The notes: a model not told the origin generated them from the sequence alone. A DNA stretch of 64,000 nt from CADCVT01 sp036389155 (GCA_036389155.1 DASVQN010000053.1:119071-183070), one strand, 5' to 3'. Positions 55,688 to 64,000 are shown, numbered from the stretch's first letter. Translations and numbers: made by a program.

Positions 55688-56604
55688 ACGCGCGCGAGCT
55701 CCACGAGCCGCCCGACGAGCTCGTCGAACGAGATCCCGGCCGCCTCGGCGGCCTGGGGGAGCAGCGAGGTCTCGGTCAGCCCGGGCACCGTGTTGACCTC
55801 GAGCAGCTGCGGCACGCCCTCGGCGTCGAGGATGAGGTCCACACGCGCGAAGCCGGCGCAGTCGAGCAGCTCGTACGCGCGCAGCGCGACGTCGTGCACC
55901 CGCTCGGTCGCGTCCCCCACGTCGGCGGGGCAGACGAAGTCGGTGCGCCCGATCTCGTACCGGGCCTCGAAGTCGTAGAAGTCCTCGTCGCGCGGGATCG
56001 CCTCCACCACGGGCAGCGCCTCGCCGTCGAGGATCGACACCGCCAGCTCGCGGCCGTCGACGAAGCGCTCGAGCAGCACCTTCGCGTCGTAGGAGAAGGC
56101 CGCGACCAGGGCGCCGGGCACGTCCGCCGCCGACCGCGCGAACTTGATCCCCAGCGCCGACCCCTGCCGCGCCGGCTTGACGACGATCGGAAAGCGCAGG
56201 CGCTCCTCGATGGCCGGCAGCGCGTCGGCGGCACCGAGCTGCTTGAACGCCGCCTCGTTCCACGCGAAGAAGTCGGGCGTCGGCAGGCCCGCGTCGCGGA
56301 AGGCGTGCTTGGCCAGCACCTTGTCCGCGCAGCGGATGCACGACGACACGCCCGAGCCGGTGTACGGGATCGCGAGGACCTCGAGCAGCTCCTGCACCGT
56401 GCCGTCCTCGCCGTCGCGCCCGTGCAGCGCGACGAACGCGACGTCCGGCGTCGTCTCGCGCAGCCGCGTCACGAGGTCGTGGCCGACGTCGATGGCGACC
56501 ACCTCGTGGCCGAGGCGCTCCAGCGCGTCCTGCACGCGGGCGCCCGACGTCAGGGAGACGTTCCGCTCGAGCGACCGGCCGCCCTTGAGGACGGCGACCC
56601 TCAT
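55684..56604 (-). CDS. ddl: D-alanine--D-alanine ligase-like ATP-grasp enzyme (copy 2)
   Basis: A 306-residue second Ddl. VAVLKGGRSLERNVSLTSGA, HGRDGEDGTVQELLEVLAIP, KPARQGSALGIKFARS and LLEVNTVPGLTETSLLPQAA cover the ATP-grasp and ligase motifs. Relative to copy 1 it has K-P-A-R-Q-G-S-A and LEVNTVPGL instead of NEVNTMPGF, so the active-site surroundings differ. A shifted substrate preference is possible but unproven. ATG 56604 overlaps the aminotransferase stop (ATGA), so the two are one unit. Confidence 0.9.
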   Translation of the reverse strand: MRVAVLKGGRSLERNVSLTSGARVQDALERLGHEVVAIDVGHDLVTRLRETTPDVAFVALHGRDGEDGTVQELLEVLAIPYTGSGVSSCIRCADKVLAKHAFRDAGLPTPDFFAWNEAAFKQLGAADALPAIEERLRFPIVVKPARQGSALGIKFARSAADVPGALVAAFSYDAKVLLERFVDGRELAVSILDGEALPVVEAIPRDEDFYDFEARYEIGRTDFVCPADVGDATERVHDVALRAYELLDCAGFARVDLILDAEGVPQLLEVNTVPGLTETSLLPQAAEAAGISFDELVGRLVELARV

Positions 56605-57950
56605 CCGGCGCGGCGGCGCATGCGGACCACGTTGGCCGGCATCTCCTCGGGAGCGCGCCGCTCCACGGGGGCGGTCGGCGGCCGGCCGGTGAGCGTGCCG
56701 TACAGGTCGACCTGCTCGCGCACGACCTCGCCGATGCGGCGGACCCCCTCGCGGATGTCGTCCTCGTCCACGCCGGAGAAGTTCAGCCGCATCGACGACG
56801 CGCCGCGGCCGTCGACGAAGGCGGCGCGGCCGGGCACGAACGCCACGTTCTCCTGCAGCGCGCGGGCGAGCAGGTCGGTCGTGTCGAGGTAGTCCGGCAG
56901 GGTCGCCCACAGGAACAGCCCGCCCTGCGGTCGCGTCCACTCTGATTCCGGCGGAAAGCACTCGGCCAGCGCGGCGAGCATCGTGTCGCGCCGGCGGCGG
57001 TAGATCCCGACGAGCGAGTCCAGGTAGTCCTGCCAGCGGCCGGACTCGAAGTAGGCCGCGACGAACAGCTGGGTCATCGACGAGCTGCACAGGTCGACGC
57101 CCTGCTTGCCGACGTTCATCTTCTGCAGCACGGGGCGCGGAGCCACGGCCCAGCCGAGCCGGATCCCCGGCGAGAGGATCTTCGAGAACGTGCCGAGGTA
57201 GACGACGAACTCGGCCTCGTCGAGCGAGCGCAGGGTCGGCAGCGGCTCGCCCTCGTAGCGCAGCAGGCCGTACGGGTTGTCCTCGAGCACGAGCAGCTCG
57301 CGCTCGGCGGCGATCTCGACGAGGCGCCGGCGGCGCGGCAGCGACATCGTCACGCCGCCCGGGTTCTGGAAGCTCGGGATCGTGTAGACGAACTTCGGGC
57401 GCCGCCCCTCGCGCTCGAGCCGCTCGAGCGTCTCCTCGAGCAGGTCGATCCGCATGCCCTCGTCGTCGATCTCGATCTGCACGACGTCGGCCTCGTAGGA
57501 GTTGAAGGCCGGGATCGCGCCCGGGTACGTGGGGGCCTCGGCGACGATCACGTCGCCCGGATCGATGAGCGTCTTGCACAGCAGGTCGATCACCTGCTGG
57601 CCGCCGGTGGTGACGAGGACGTCGTCGACGTCGACCGTCGTCCCCTCCTCGGCCATCACGTCGGCGATGCAGCGCTTGACCACCTGCATCCCCTCCGTCG
57701 GGCCGTACTGCAGGGCGCGGGCACACGAATCGGCCGCGACGCGCTGCATGATCGCGGCGTAGCTCTCGGGCGGGAACGTGGACGTGTCGGGCAGCCCGCC
57801 GGCCAGCGAGATGACCTCCGGCCGCTCGGTGATGGCCATGAGGTCGCGCATGGCCGAGGAGGTCATGACCTTCGTACGCTGGGCGAAGAGGCCGGCGTAC
57901 CGTTCGAGGTCGCGCGCGGACCGCCCTGTCGGTTTTGGGCTGCGGCTCAT
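56601..57950 (-). CDS. PLP-dependent aminotransferase (class I/II, MocR/LysN-like fold)
   Basis: A 449-residue fold-type I aminotransferase. N-terminal ISLAGGLPDTSTFPPESYAA, ALQYGPTEGMQVVKRCIAD, NPGGVTMSLPRRRRLVEIAA, the Asp-Asn-Pro of LVLEDNPYGLLRYEGEPL, and the PLP lysine in YLGTFSKILSPGIRLGWAV. It resembles 2-aminoadipate/aromatic aminotransferases. No DNA-binding domain. It is co-translated with copy 2 of ddl, so a D-amino acid or branched role is conceivable. ATG 57950 leaves only 31 bases to the divergent gene. Confidence 0.88.
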   Translation of the reverse strand: MSRSPKPTGRSARDLERYAGLFAQRTKVMTSSAMRDLMAITERPEVISLAGGLPDTSTFPPESYAAIMQRVAADSCARALQYGPTEGMQVVKRCIADVMAEEGTTVDVDDVLVTTGGQQVIDLLCKTLIDPGDVIVAEAPTYPGAIPAFNSYEADVVQIEIDDEGMRIDLLEETLERLEREGRRPKFVYTIPSFQNPGGVTMSLPRRRRLVEIAAERELLVLEDNPYGLLRYEGEPLPTLRSLDEAEFVVYLGTFSKILSPGIRLGWAVAPRPVLQKMNVGKQGVDLCSSSMTQLFVAAYFESGRWQDYLDSLVGIYRRRRDTMLAALAECFPPESEWTRPQGGLFLWATLPDYLDTTDLLARALQENVAFVPGRAAFVDGRGASSMRLNFSGVDEDDIREGVRRIGEVVREQVDLYGTLTGRPPTAPVERRAPEEMPANVVRMRRRAG

Positions 57951-57981
57951 CGGGGCACTCCGGTCGGGACCGTACCGGACC

Positions 57982-58572
57982 ATGGACACGCTCTTCGACA
58001 TCTGCACCGGCATCGGCCTCGGCGCCGCCGCGGGCATCCGGCCGTTCCTGCCGGCGCTCGTCGCGGGCGCCGCGGCGTCGGCCGACCTGCTGATCGACTT
58101 CGAAGGCACGGACCTCTCGTTCCTGGAGGGGCCGGGGTGGCTGCTGGCCGTCGTCCTGCTCCTCATCGGGTCCGTCGTGCTCCAGCGCAGGCTCGGCAGC
58201 GAGCAGCTCGAGCGCGGGCCGGCCGGCGCGGCGCTCGCCGGTCTCGCGCTGGGCATCGGCGCGCTGCTGTTCGCCGGCGCGCTCGCCGACCACTCCGACA
58301 CGTGGTGGCCGGGGCTCGCCGGCGGCCTGGCCTGCGCGCTGGTCGCGCAGACCACCGTCCGCGACCTCCTGGCCCGGACGCGCGCGCGCCTGGACCCCGA
58401 GGCGCGCGAGGCGCTCGTGCTCTACGCCGACGGCGCTTCGCTCCCGCTGGCGGTCCTTGCCGTCGTCGCCCCGCCGGTCTCGGTGCTCGCGCTCGCCGCG
58501 CTGATCTGGCTGCTCGTCGGCGGGCGCCGCCGCGCGGGCGAGAAGTACGCGGGCCTGCGTATCTTGCGCTAG
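57982..58572 (+). CDS. DUF4126 family membrane protein
   Basis: A 196-residue protein with about five membrane helices. The N-terminal signature GIGLGAAAGIRPFLPALVAG matches DUF4126, an uncharacterised family common in actinobacteria. A charged loop (DPEAREALVLYADGASLPL) separates helices. ATG 57982 lies only 31 bases from the divergent aminotransferase start. Confidence 0.85.
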   Translation: MDTLFDICTGIGLGAAAGIRPFLPALVAGAAASADLLIDFEGTDLSFLEGPGWLLAVVLLLIGSVVLQRRLGSEQLERGPAGAALAGLALGIGALLFAGALADHSDTWWPGLAGGLACALVAQTTVRDLLARTRARLDPEAREALVLYADGASLPLAVLAVVAPPVSVLALAALIWLLVGGRRRAGEKYAGLRILR

Positions 58573-58574
58573 GC

Positions 58575-60044
58575 GTGGCGGGCACCCCCTCCAAGCTCAT
58601 GCTCGTCGTCGTCGACGGGATGAAGCCGTCGGCCCTCGAGCGCGCGGTGGCGACCGGCCGCGCGCCGACGCTCGGGCTGCTGATGGACCGCGGCACCTAC
58701 GTCGACGACTGCTGCGCCGCGTTCCCCTCCGTCACGCCGGTCTGCGCCGGCGCGATCGCCACCGGCACCCTCCAGGACCGCCACCACATCCCCTCGATGA
58801 ACTGGTGGTCGCGCGAGGAGAAGCGCTACGTCGAGTACGGGTCGAGCTTCGGCGCGGCGCGGCGGCTCGGCATCAACCGCCAGCTCGTCGACACGGTCTA
58901 CAACATGAACATGGAGCACCTGTCGGAGGCGACGCCGACGGTGTTCGAGGAGCTCGACGACGCGGGCCTGCGCACGGCCGGGACGACGTACCTGATGTAC
59001 CGCGGGCGCCACGAGCACACCGCGTCGAAGGACAGCGCGCTCACCCGCATCGCCGGCCAGACGCTGTTCCGCCGCCCCATCCTCGGCCCGCGCGAGCTCT
59101 TCTACGCGGACGTCTACGCGAGCCGCACCACCGGCTGCAAGAGCCAGCTGGGCATGCCCGGCATGCGCGACCAGCACTCCGGCTGCGTGAGCGCGTACAT
59201 GGTCGAGCACGACCTCTTCGACTTCCTGCTGCTCTCGCTGCCCGACAACGACACGCATTCGCACAAGAACGGCCCCCACGCGCAGGTCACGTCGATCCAC
59301 GACGCCGACCACCAGATCGAGCGGGTGATGAAGGCGGCCGGCGGCGTGGAGGAGTTCCTGGCCGGCCACGCGGTCATCGTGGTGGCCGACCACTCACACG
59401 CCGCGGTCGAGCAGCGGGTCGACGTCATCGACGCCTTCGGCGACCTGGCCGTGGCGGGCCCCGGCCGGGCCAAGCTCGCCGACGCGGAGATCGCGGTCTG
59501 CCCGGCGCAGCGCTCGGCGATGGTCTACGTGCTGGTGCCGGGCGCGCGCGAGCACGTGCTGCCGCAGGTGCTGGGGACGGCGCTCGACCTCGACGGCGTC
59601 GACCTGGTCATGCACCGCGAGCAGGGCGTGGCCATCGTGACCAGCCGGCGAGGCGCGCTGTCCTTCGCTCCCGGCCCCGAGGTGCGCGACGCACGCGGCG
59701 GCGAGTGGATCGTGCGCGGCAACCTGGAGGTGCTGGACGCGCGGGTGCAGGACGGCGTCTTCACGAGCGACGCCTACCCGGACGCGCTCGCGCGCGTGTG
59801 GGCGGCGCTCGAGTGCCCGACCTCGGGCGACGTCCTGCTCTCGGCATCGCCGGGCTACGAGTTCGCGGACTGGGGCGGCGCCGACCACGTCGGCGGCGGG
59901 TCGCACGGCTCGCTGCACCGCAGCGACTCGCTCGGAGCGCTGGTCTTCGCGGGGATCGAGGTCGACGACCCGCCTTCCCAGTGGTCGATCCGCGACATCG
60001 CCGGGATGGTGCGCACGCACTTCCGGCTACCCTCGGCCGGATGA
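58575..60044 (+). CDS. Alkaline-phosphatase-fold phosphodiesterase (NPP-like)
   Basis: A 489-residue enzyme of the type I phosphodiesterase/nucleotide pyrophosphatase group. Metal and nucleophile motifs: LMLVVVDGMKPSAL (Asp), FPSVTPVCAGAIATG (Thr nucleophile), LSLPDNDTHSHKNGPHAQ (Asp/His pair), VVADHSHAAVEQ (Asp-His) and GGGSHGSLHRSDSLGALVFA (His). No signal peptide is apparent, so it may act in the cytoplasm or follow another route. GTG 58575 is 2 bases after DUF4126; the stop overlaps the GtrA gene, so it is part of the envelope-glycan operon. Confidence 0.88.
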   Translation: MAGTPSKLMLVVVDGMKPSALERAVATGRAPTLGLLMDRGTYVDDCCAAFPSVTPVCAGAIATGTLQDRHHIPSMNWWSREEKRYVEYGSSFGAARRLGINRQLVDTVYNMNMEHLSEATPTVFEELDDAGLRTAGTTYLMYRGRHEHTASKDSALTRIAGQTLFRRPILGPRELFYADVYASRTTGCKSQLGMPGMRDQHSGCVSAYMVEHDLFDFLLLSLPDNDTHSHKNGPHAQVTSIHDADHQIERVMKAAGGVEEFLAGHAVIVVADHSHAAVEQRVDVIDAFGDLAVAGPGRAKLADAEIAVCPAQRSAMVYVLVPGAREHVLPQVLGTALDLDGVDLVMHREQGVAIVTSRRGALSFAPGPEVRDARGGEWIVRGNLEVLDARVQDGVFTSDAYPDALARVWAALECPTSGDVLLSASPGYEFADWGGADHVGGGSHGSLHRSDSLGALVFAGIEVDDPPSQWSIRDIAGMVRTHFRLPSAG

Positions 60045-60496
60045 ACGACGAGCTCGTCGCCAGCCTGGACGCGCCGCCGCGCTTCCGCACGCGGATGAAC
60101 GCGGGCGTCCGCCGGCCCGCGAACTGGCTGGAGCTGGTGCGCTTCGGCGTGGTCGGCGCGAGCGGCTACGTCGTCAACCTGCTCGTCTTCTCGCTGCTCG
60201 TCCACGGCTCGCAGGCCGACTACCGCGTGGCCGCCACCGCCGCGTTCGTCGTCGCCGTGGCCAACAACTTCCTGTGGAACCGCCGCTGGACCTTCCGCGC
60301 CCGCGACGGGCACGCCGGGTTCCAGGCCGTGCGCTTCTTCACCGTCAGCATCGGCGCGTTCGTGTTCAGCCTCGCCATCCTCGAGCTGCTCGTCGCCGGC
60401 CTCGACGTGCCCGAGGTCCCGGCGCAGGCGATCGCCATCGTCGCCGCCACGCCGCTCAGCTTCCTGGGCAACAAGCTCTGGAGCTTCGCCCGCTGA
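60041..60496 (+). CDS. GtrA-like membrane protein
   Basis: A 151-residue GtrA family protein with four membrane helices: ELVRFGVVGASGYVVNLLVF, then VANNFLWNRRWTF (conserved N-F-x-x-x-R-x-W-x-F) and FLGNKLWSFAR at the end. GtrA proteins are thought to move lipid-linked sugars across the membrane. It is coupled by ATGA to the phosphodiesterase and followed by two polytopic glycosyltransferases, fitting surface glycan assembly. Confidence 0.92.
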   Translation: MNDELVASLDAPPRFRTRMNAGVRRPANWLELVRFGVVGASGYVVNLLVFSLLVHGSQADYRVAATAAFVVAVANNFLWNRRWTFRARDGHAGFQAVRFFTVSIGAFVFSLAILELLVAGLDVPEVPAQAIAIVAATPLSFLGNKLWSFAR

Positions 60497-62100
60497 GGAT
60501 CGCCGCGGCGCTGGCCGCGGCGCTCGCGCTGCTGGTCGCCGCGCCCGCGGCATCGGGCAGCGACCTCGTCCGGCCGCCGTCGCTCGACAGGGCCCCGAAG
60601 CTCCACCAGCGCACGGCGGTCGAGGTCCTGCGCATCGCCGACCGCCAGCCGGAGGTGCGCGCCGAGCGGGCGAAGGAGCCGGGCTCCACGCGCGAGGCGT
60701 TCCTGAAGGGCTCGACGCTCTGGCAGGTCAGCTACTACGCGAGGACGAAGCCGGGCGAGCCGCGCCGCGAGATCGCGCAGGTGATCATCAGCGACGGCAC
60801 CGGCGCGGTGATCGAGCTGTGGACCGGCTTCCGCGTGGCGTGGACGATGGCGCGCGGCTACGACGGCGCGTTCGGCAAGAAGGTCAACGCGCCGTACGTG
60901 TGGATCCCGCTGCTCGCGCTGTTCGTCGCGCCGTTCGTGCAGTGGCGCCGGCCGCTCGCGCTGCTGCACCTCGACCTGCTCGTGCTCTGCGCGTTCTCGG
61001 TCTCGCTCGCGTTCTTCAACGAGGCGGAGGTGGAGACGTCGGTGCCGCTCGTCGCGCCGCTGCTCGCCTACCTGCTGGCGAGGATGCTGTGGATCGGGGT
61101 GCGGCGGACGCCGCGCGGGCCGCCGCCGCAGCTCCTGGTGCCCATCGGCTGGCTGGCCGTCGGGATCGTCTTCCTCGCCGGCTTCCGGATCGGGCTGAAC
61201 CTCGTGGCCTCGAACGTCATCGACGTCGGGTACGCGGGGGTGATCGGCGCGGACCGGATCGCCGACGGCGACCCGCTCTACGGCGCCTGGCCGACCGACA
61301 ACGAGCACGGCGACACGTACGGGCCGCTCGCGTATGCGGCCTACCTGCCGTTCGAGCAGGCGCTGCCGTGGAGCGGGTCGTGGGACGACCTGCCCGCGGC
61401 GCACGGCGCGGCGATCGCGTTCGACCTCCTGACGCTCGTGGGCGTGTGGCTGCTCGGGCGGCGTGCGGGAGGGCCGCGGGTGGGGATCGCCGTCGCGTAC
61501 GCATGGGCCGCGTTCCCGTTCACGCTCTACGTGCTCAACACGAACGCGAACGACACGCTCGTGCCGCTGCTGGTGGTCGCGGCGCTGCTGGTCGCGACGA
61601 GCGCGCCGGCGCGGGGTGCGCTCGCCGCGGCGGCCAGCCTGACGAAGCTCGCGCCGGCCGCGCTCGGGCCCGTCCTCGCCACCCACGGGCTGGCCGGGCT
61701 GCCGCTGCGCCGCCGAGCGCTGCGGCTCGCCGCGTTCCTCGTCGCGTTCGCGCTCGTCGCCGGGCTGACCCTCGTCCTCACCGTCGACGACCTGGACACC
61801 TTCTGGGACCGCACGATCGGGTTCCAGTCGGGCCGCGACGCGCCGTTCTCGATCTGGGGGCTGTACGACCTCGATCTGCTCCAGCACGTCGCGCAGGGCA
61901 TCGCCGTGCTGATCGCGCTCGGCGTCGCGCTCGTGCCGCGCCGCGCCGACGAGCGCGTCCGGCTCGCCGCGCTGTGCGCCGCGGTGCTGATCGCGGTCGA
62001 GCTCGTGGTGACCTACTGGTTCTACCTGTACCTCGTGTGGTTCTTCCCGCTGGTCATGCTCGCGCTGCTCGGGCGCGACCGCGAGCCCGCGGCGGCATGA
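60493..62100 (+). CDS. Polytopic GT87/GT-C-type glycosyltransferase with N-terminal exported domain
   Basis: A 535-residue membrane protein. A signal-like helix (IAAALAAALALLVAAPAA) is followed by a soluble exported domain of about 110 residues with PepSY-like strands (LWQVSYYARTKPG, AQVIISDGTGAVIELWTGF) and then at least ten membrane helices. DPLYGAWPTDNEHGDTYGPL and YVLNTNANDT match the GT87-like (DUF2029) GT-C enzymes that use polyprenyl-phosphate sugars. No ATG, GTG or TTG fits the signal peptide; a CTG at 60493 overlaps the previous stop as CTGA and is proposed as the start. Confidence 0.75.
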   Translation: MRIAAALAAALALLVAAPAASGSDLVRPPSLDRAPKLHQRTAVEVLRIADRQPEVRAERAKEPGSTREAFLKGSTLWQVSYYARTKPGEPRREIAQVIISDGTGAVIELWTGFRVAWTMARGYDGAFGKKVNAPYVWIPLLALFVAPFVQWRRPLALLHLDLLVLCAFSVSLAFFNEAEVETSVPLVAPLLAYLLARMLWIGVRRTPRGPPPQLLVPIGWLAVGIVFLAGFRIGLNLVASNVIDVGYAGVIGADRIADGDPLYGAWPTDNEHGDTYGPLAYAAYLPFEQALPWSGSWDDLPAAHGAAIAFDLLTLVGVWLLGRRAGGPRVGIAVAYAWAAFPFTLYVLNTNANDTLVPLLVVAALLVATSAPARGALAAAASLTKLAPAALGPVLATHGLAGLPLRRRALRLAAFLVAFALVAGLTLVLTVDDLDTFWDRTIGFQSGRDAPFSIWGLYDLDLLQHVAQGIAVLIALGVALVPRRADERVRLAALCAAVLIAVELVVTYWFYLYLVWFFPLVMLALLGRDREPAAA

Positions 62101-63251
62101 AGTACCTCGCGCTGGCCGCGGCCTTCCTCGGCGTGACGACGGTCGGCCCGCTGTCGGACACCACCGTCAGCGACCTGTACCTCTACAACTCGGTCGCCGA
62201 GCTGATCGACCGCGGCCTGCTGCCGTACCTCGACTTCGACTTCGAGTACCCGCCGGTCGCGGCGCTGCCGCTGTGGCTCGCCCACGTCCCGGGCGGCGGC
62301 GCGGACGGCTACGCGTGGACGCTCGGGGCCCTGATGCTCCTGTGCGCGCTCGCGCTGCAGCGCTTCACGACGGGGCTGGCAGGCGAGCGCGCCGGGTGGC
62401 TGCTCGTGCTGCTCCCCGTCGCGCTGGGCGCGGCGATCCGCACGCACTACGACCTGCTGCCCGCGGCGATCGTCGGGGCGGCGCTCCTGCTGTTCGCGCG
62501 CGAGCGCCCGACCGCGGCGTTCGCCGTCCTCGGCCTCGGGACGGTGACGAAGCTCTACCCGGCCCTGCTCGTGCCGGTGGCCGCGGTCTGGCTGGCCGGG
62601 CGCGGCGAGCGCCGCGCGGTCGTGCGCGGGGTCGCCGCGTTCGCGGTCGTCGTCCTCGCGGTCTCGCTCCCCTTCGCCGGCGACGGCTACGTGGAGCAGG
62701 TGCGCTTCCACCTCGAGCGCCCGGTGCAGATCGAGTCGACGCCGGCCAGCGTCCTGTGGGCGCTGAGCGACGCCGACGTCACCGGCGACCCGATCAAGCA
62801 CGACCGCTTCAAGTCCAACGGCCTCGAGGGCGGCGGCGCGGACGTGGTCCAGCTCGTCTTCGCGGGCCTCCTCGCCGCGACGCTCCTCGGCATCGTCGCC
62901 CTCGCCGGCCGCGCGCGCGACGTGCGCCACCTCGTCCTGTGCGCCTTCGCGGCGATCCTCGCGTTCGTCGTGCTCGGCAAGGTGCTCTCGCCGCAGTTCA
63001 TGGTCTGGCTCGCGCCGTTCGCGGCGATCCTCGCGGCGTGGCGGATCTGGCTCCCCGCGGCGCTGTGCGCGGGCGCCTTCGCGCTGACGCTGGTGGAGTT
63101 TCCCGGGCGTTACTTCGACCTGGTCCACGGCGAGAACGGGATCGTCCTCGTCGTCGGCCTGCGCAACGCGCTGCTCGTCGCGGCGCTCATCGCCACGGTC
63201 GCCGCACTGGCTCGATCGCCTCGGCCCGGCGGCGCTCCCCGCACCGGATGA
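62097..63251 (+). CDS. GT87-like (DUF2029) membrane glycosyltransferase
   Basis: A 384-residue protein with about nine membrane helices. The GT-C signature DLYLYNSVAELIDRGLLPYL then DFEYPPVAALPLWL carries the conserved acidic Y-x-D-F-x-F-E-Y-P-P motif; GLGTVTKLYPALLVP and VLSPQFMVWLAPFAA are typical of mannosyl- or arabinosyltransferases using lipid-linked sugar donors. ATG 62097 overlaps the previous stop. It ends in a 65-base convergent overlap with the metallophosphoesterase. Confidence 0.85.
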   Translation: MKYLALAAAFLGVTTVGPLSDTTVSDLYLYNSVAELIDRGLLPYLDFDFEYPPVAALPLWLAHVPGGGADGYAWTLGALMLLCALALQRFTTGLAGERAGWLLVLLPVALGAAIRTHYDLLPAAIVGAALLLFARERPTAAFAVLGLGTVTKLYPALLVPVAAVWLAGRGERRAVVRGVAAFAVVVLAVSLPFAGDGYVEQVRFHLERPVQIESTPASVLWALSDADVTGDPIKHDRFKSNGLEGGGADVVQLVFAGLLAATLLGIVALAGRARDVRHLVLCAFAAILAFVVLGKVLSPQFMVWLAPFAAILAAWRIWLPAALCAGAFALTLVEFPGRYFDLVHGENGIVLVVGLRNALLVAALIATVAALARSPRPGGAPRTG

Positions 63252-63972
63252 GCACGCCCATGAGCCACGGGTCGTCCTCCGCGGTCTCGAAGCGCACGCC
63301 CATCTGGTCGACGAGCGACTTGATCGCCTGCTCCTTGCGCACGCCGATGACGCCGCCGCGCGGCCCCGTCATCCCGACATCGCTCACGTAGGCGGTCCCG
63401 CCGGGCAGCACGCGCGCGTCCGCCGTGGGGACGTGCGTGTGCGTGCCGACGACCGCCGTCACGCGCCCGTCGAGGTACCAGCCCATCGCGACCTTCTCGC
63501 TCGTGGCCTCCGCGTGGACGTCGACGAGGATCGCCTGGGCGGTGCCGCCCAGCACGTGCCGCCCGAGCTCTTGGTCGAGCGCCCGGAACGGGTCGTCGGC
63601 TAGGCCCATGAACAGCCGGCCCAGCACCTGCGCCACCACCAGCCGCTGGCCGCGCGCCGTGACCACCTCCGCCAGCCCGCGGCCGGGCGTGCCGGGGGGA
63701 AGGTTGAGCGGGCGGACGATGCGCGGCTCGCGCTCGATGTGGCCGACCAGCTCGCGCTGGTCCCAGACGTGGTTGCCCATCGTGATCAGGTCGGCGCCGG
63801 CGGCGAAGAACTCGTTGGCGATCGTGGCGGTGATGCCGTAACCACCGGCCGCGTTCTCGCCGTTGACGACCACCGCGTCCAGGCCGAGCCGGGCCTTGTG
63901 GCTTGGCAGGCGCTCGATCAGGGCGGCGCGCCCGGCGCGGCCGACGACGTCGCCGACGAAGAGGATGCGCAA
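63187..63972 (-). CDS. YmdB-type metallophosphoesterase (TIGR00282)
   Basis: A 261-residue calcineurin-like phosphoesterase. Metal-binding motifs: ILFVGDVVGRAGR (Asp), VVNGENAAGGYGIT (Asn-Glu), ITMGNHVWDQREL (Gly-Asn-His), VDVHAEATSEKVAMGWYLDG, and VVGTHTHVPTADAR (His-x-His). The end VGMTGPRGGVIG matches the family. Bacillus YmdB hydrolyses 2',3'-cyclic nucleotides and affects the switch between motility and biofilm. TTG 63972 is the only fitting start. The gene appears complete. Confidence 0.92.
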   Translation of the reverse strand: MRILFVGDVVGRAGRAALIERLPSHKARLGLDAVVVNGENAAGGYGITATIANEFFAAGADLITMGNHVWDQRELVGHIEREPRIVRPLNLPPGTPGRGLAEVVTARGQRLVVAQVLGRLFMGLADDPFRALDQELGRHVLGGTAQAILVDVHAEATSEKVAMGWYLDGRVTAVVGTHTHVPTADARVLPGGTAYVSDVGMTGPRGGVIGVRKEQAIKSLVDQMGVRFETAEDDPWLMGVLIRCGERRRAEAIEPVRRPWR

Positions 63973-64000
63973 ATCGGGGCTCCGGGTGCCGCGCTCTGGC

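Overview
The window is high-GC chromosomal DNA, densely packed with genes. Genes commonly overlap by 1-4 bases (ATGA, GTGA, TGATG), and many have a -10 box 6-9 bases before the start codon, as in leaderless actinobacterial mRNAs. Several features point to Actinomycetota: the fhaA-fhaB-pstP-rodA-pbpA-pknB cluster, a WhiG/FliA sigma factor, DUF4446 and DUF4126 proteins and DciA. Flagella together with this gene set suggest the class Thermoleophilia (Solirubrobacterales, such as Conexibacter or Patulibacter relatives). That placement is inference from gene content only. I see no prophage, insertion sequence or CRISPR array.

Layout. 1-15.5 kb is a flagellar island: flgB-flgC-fliE-fliF, flaG-fliD-fliS-fliT, a TPR glycosyltransferase, the flagellar sigma factor, a FliK-like/FlhB-like pair, flgF, and the operon flgG-flgJ-flgN-flgK-flgL-fliW-csrA-fliC. 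15.5-29 kb is a cell-wall and phospho-signalling block with a DsbA-like protein, three Ser/Thr kinases, a D-Ala-D-Ala ligase, PBP, RodA, a PP2C phosphatase and two FHA proteins. 29-31 kb holds a DUF4446 protein, prephenate dehydratase and an HNH endonuclease. An unusual 0.53-kb structured spacer follows. 31.7-46.5 kb is the replication-origin neighbourhood: gyrA, gyrB, dciA, recF, dnaN and dnaA on the minus strand, diverging from rpmH-rnpA-yidD-yidC-khpB-(LAGLIDADG gene)-rsmG-parA-parB and a tRNA-Ile on the plus strand. 46.6-64 kb is accessory and envelope: a 1406-residue secreted beta-propeller protein, a methyltransferase and GT4 glycosyltransferase, a cytochrome c lipoprotein, a DUF151 nuclease, a second D-Ala-D-Ala ligase with an aminotransferase, and a phosphodiesterase-GtrA-glycosyltransferase operon.

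How the genes fit together. Five sites with a shared pattern, T(A/C)AA(G/C) then an exact 11-base spacer inside 8-mer boxes and a CCGA core, precede flgB, flaG, the TPR glycosyltransferase, flgF and flgG. The sigma-28 family factor encoded in the island would read them, so filament, hook-junction and predicted flagellin-modification genes form one late regulon. Flagellin translation is probably gated by CsrA-FliW: the fliC start codon sits in a short hairpin with GGA in its loop, and the flaG-fliD leader has a similar hairpin. In the second block, PknB (PASTA receptor kinase), PstP and the FHA proteins share a transcript with RodA and PBP, coupling peptidoglycan sensing to synthesis. In the origin block, dnaA/dnaN and rpmH/parAB diverge, which places oriC at or near dnaA.

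Strongest leads: the sigma-28 regulon including a dedicated glycosyltransferase; CsrA targets on fliC and flaG; a free-standing LAGLIDADG-type protein in the origin cluster behind a parS-like palindrome split by 13 bases; a tRNA overlapping the parB stop; a Gram-negative-type insert in GyrB; a shared bidirectional -10 element; and the structured spacer downstream of gyrA.
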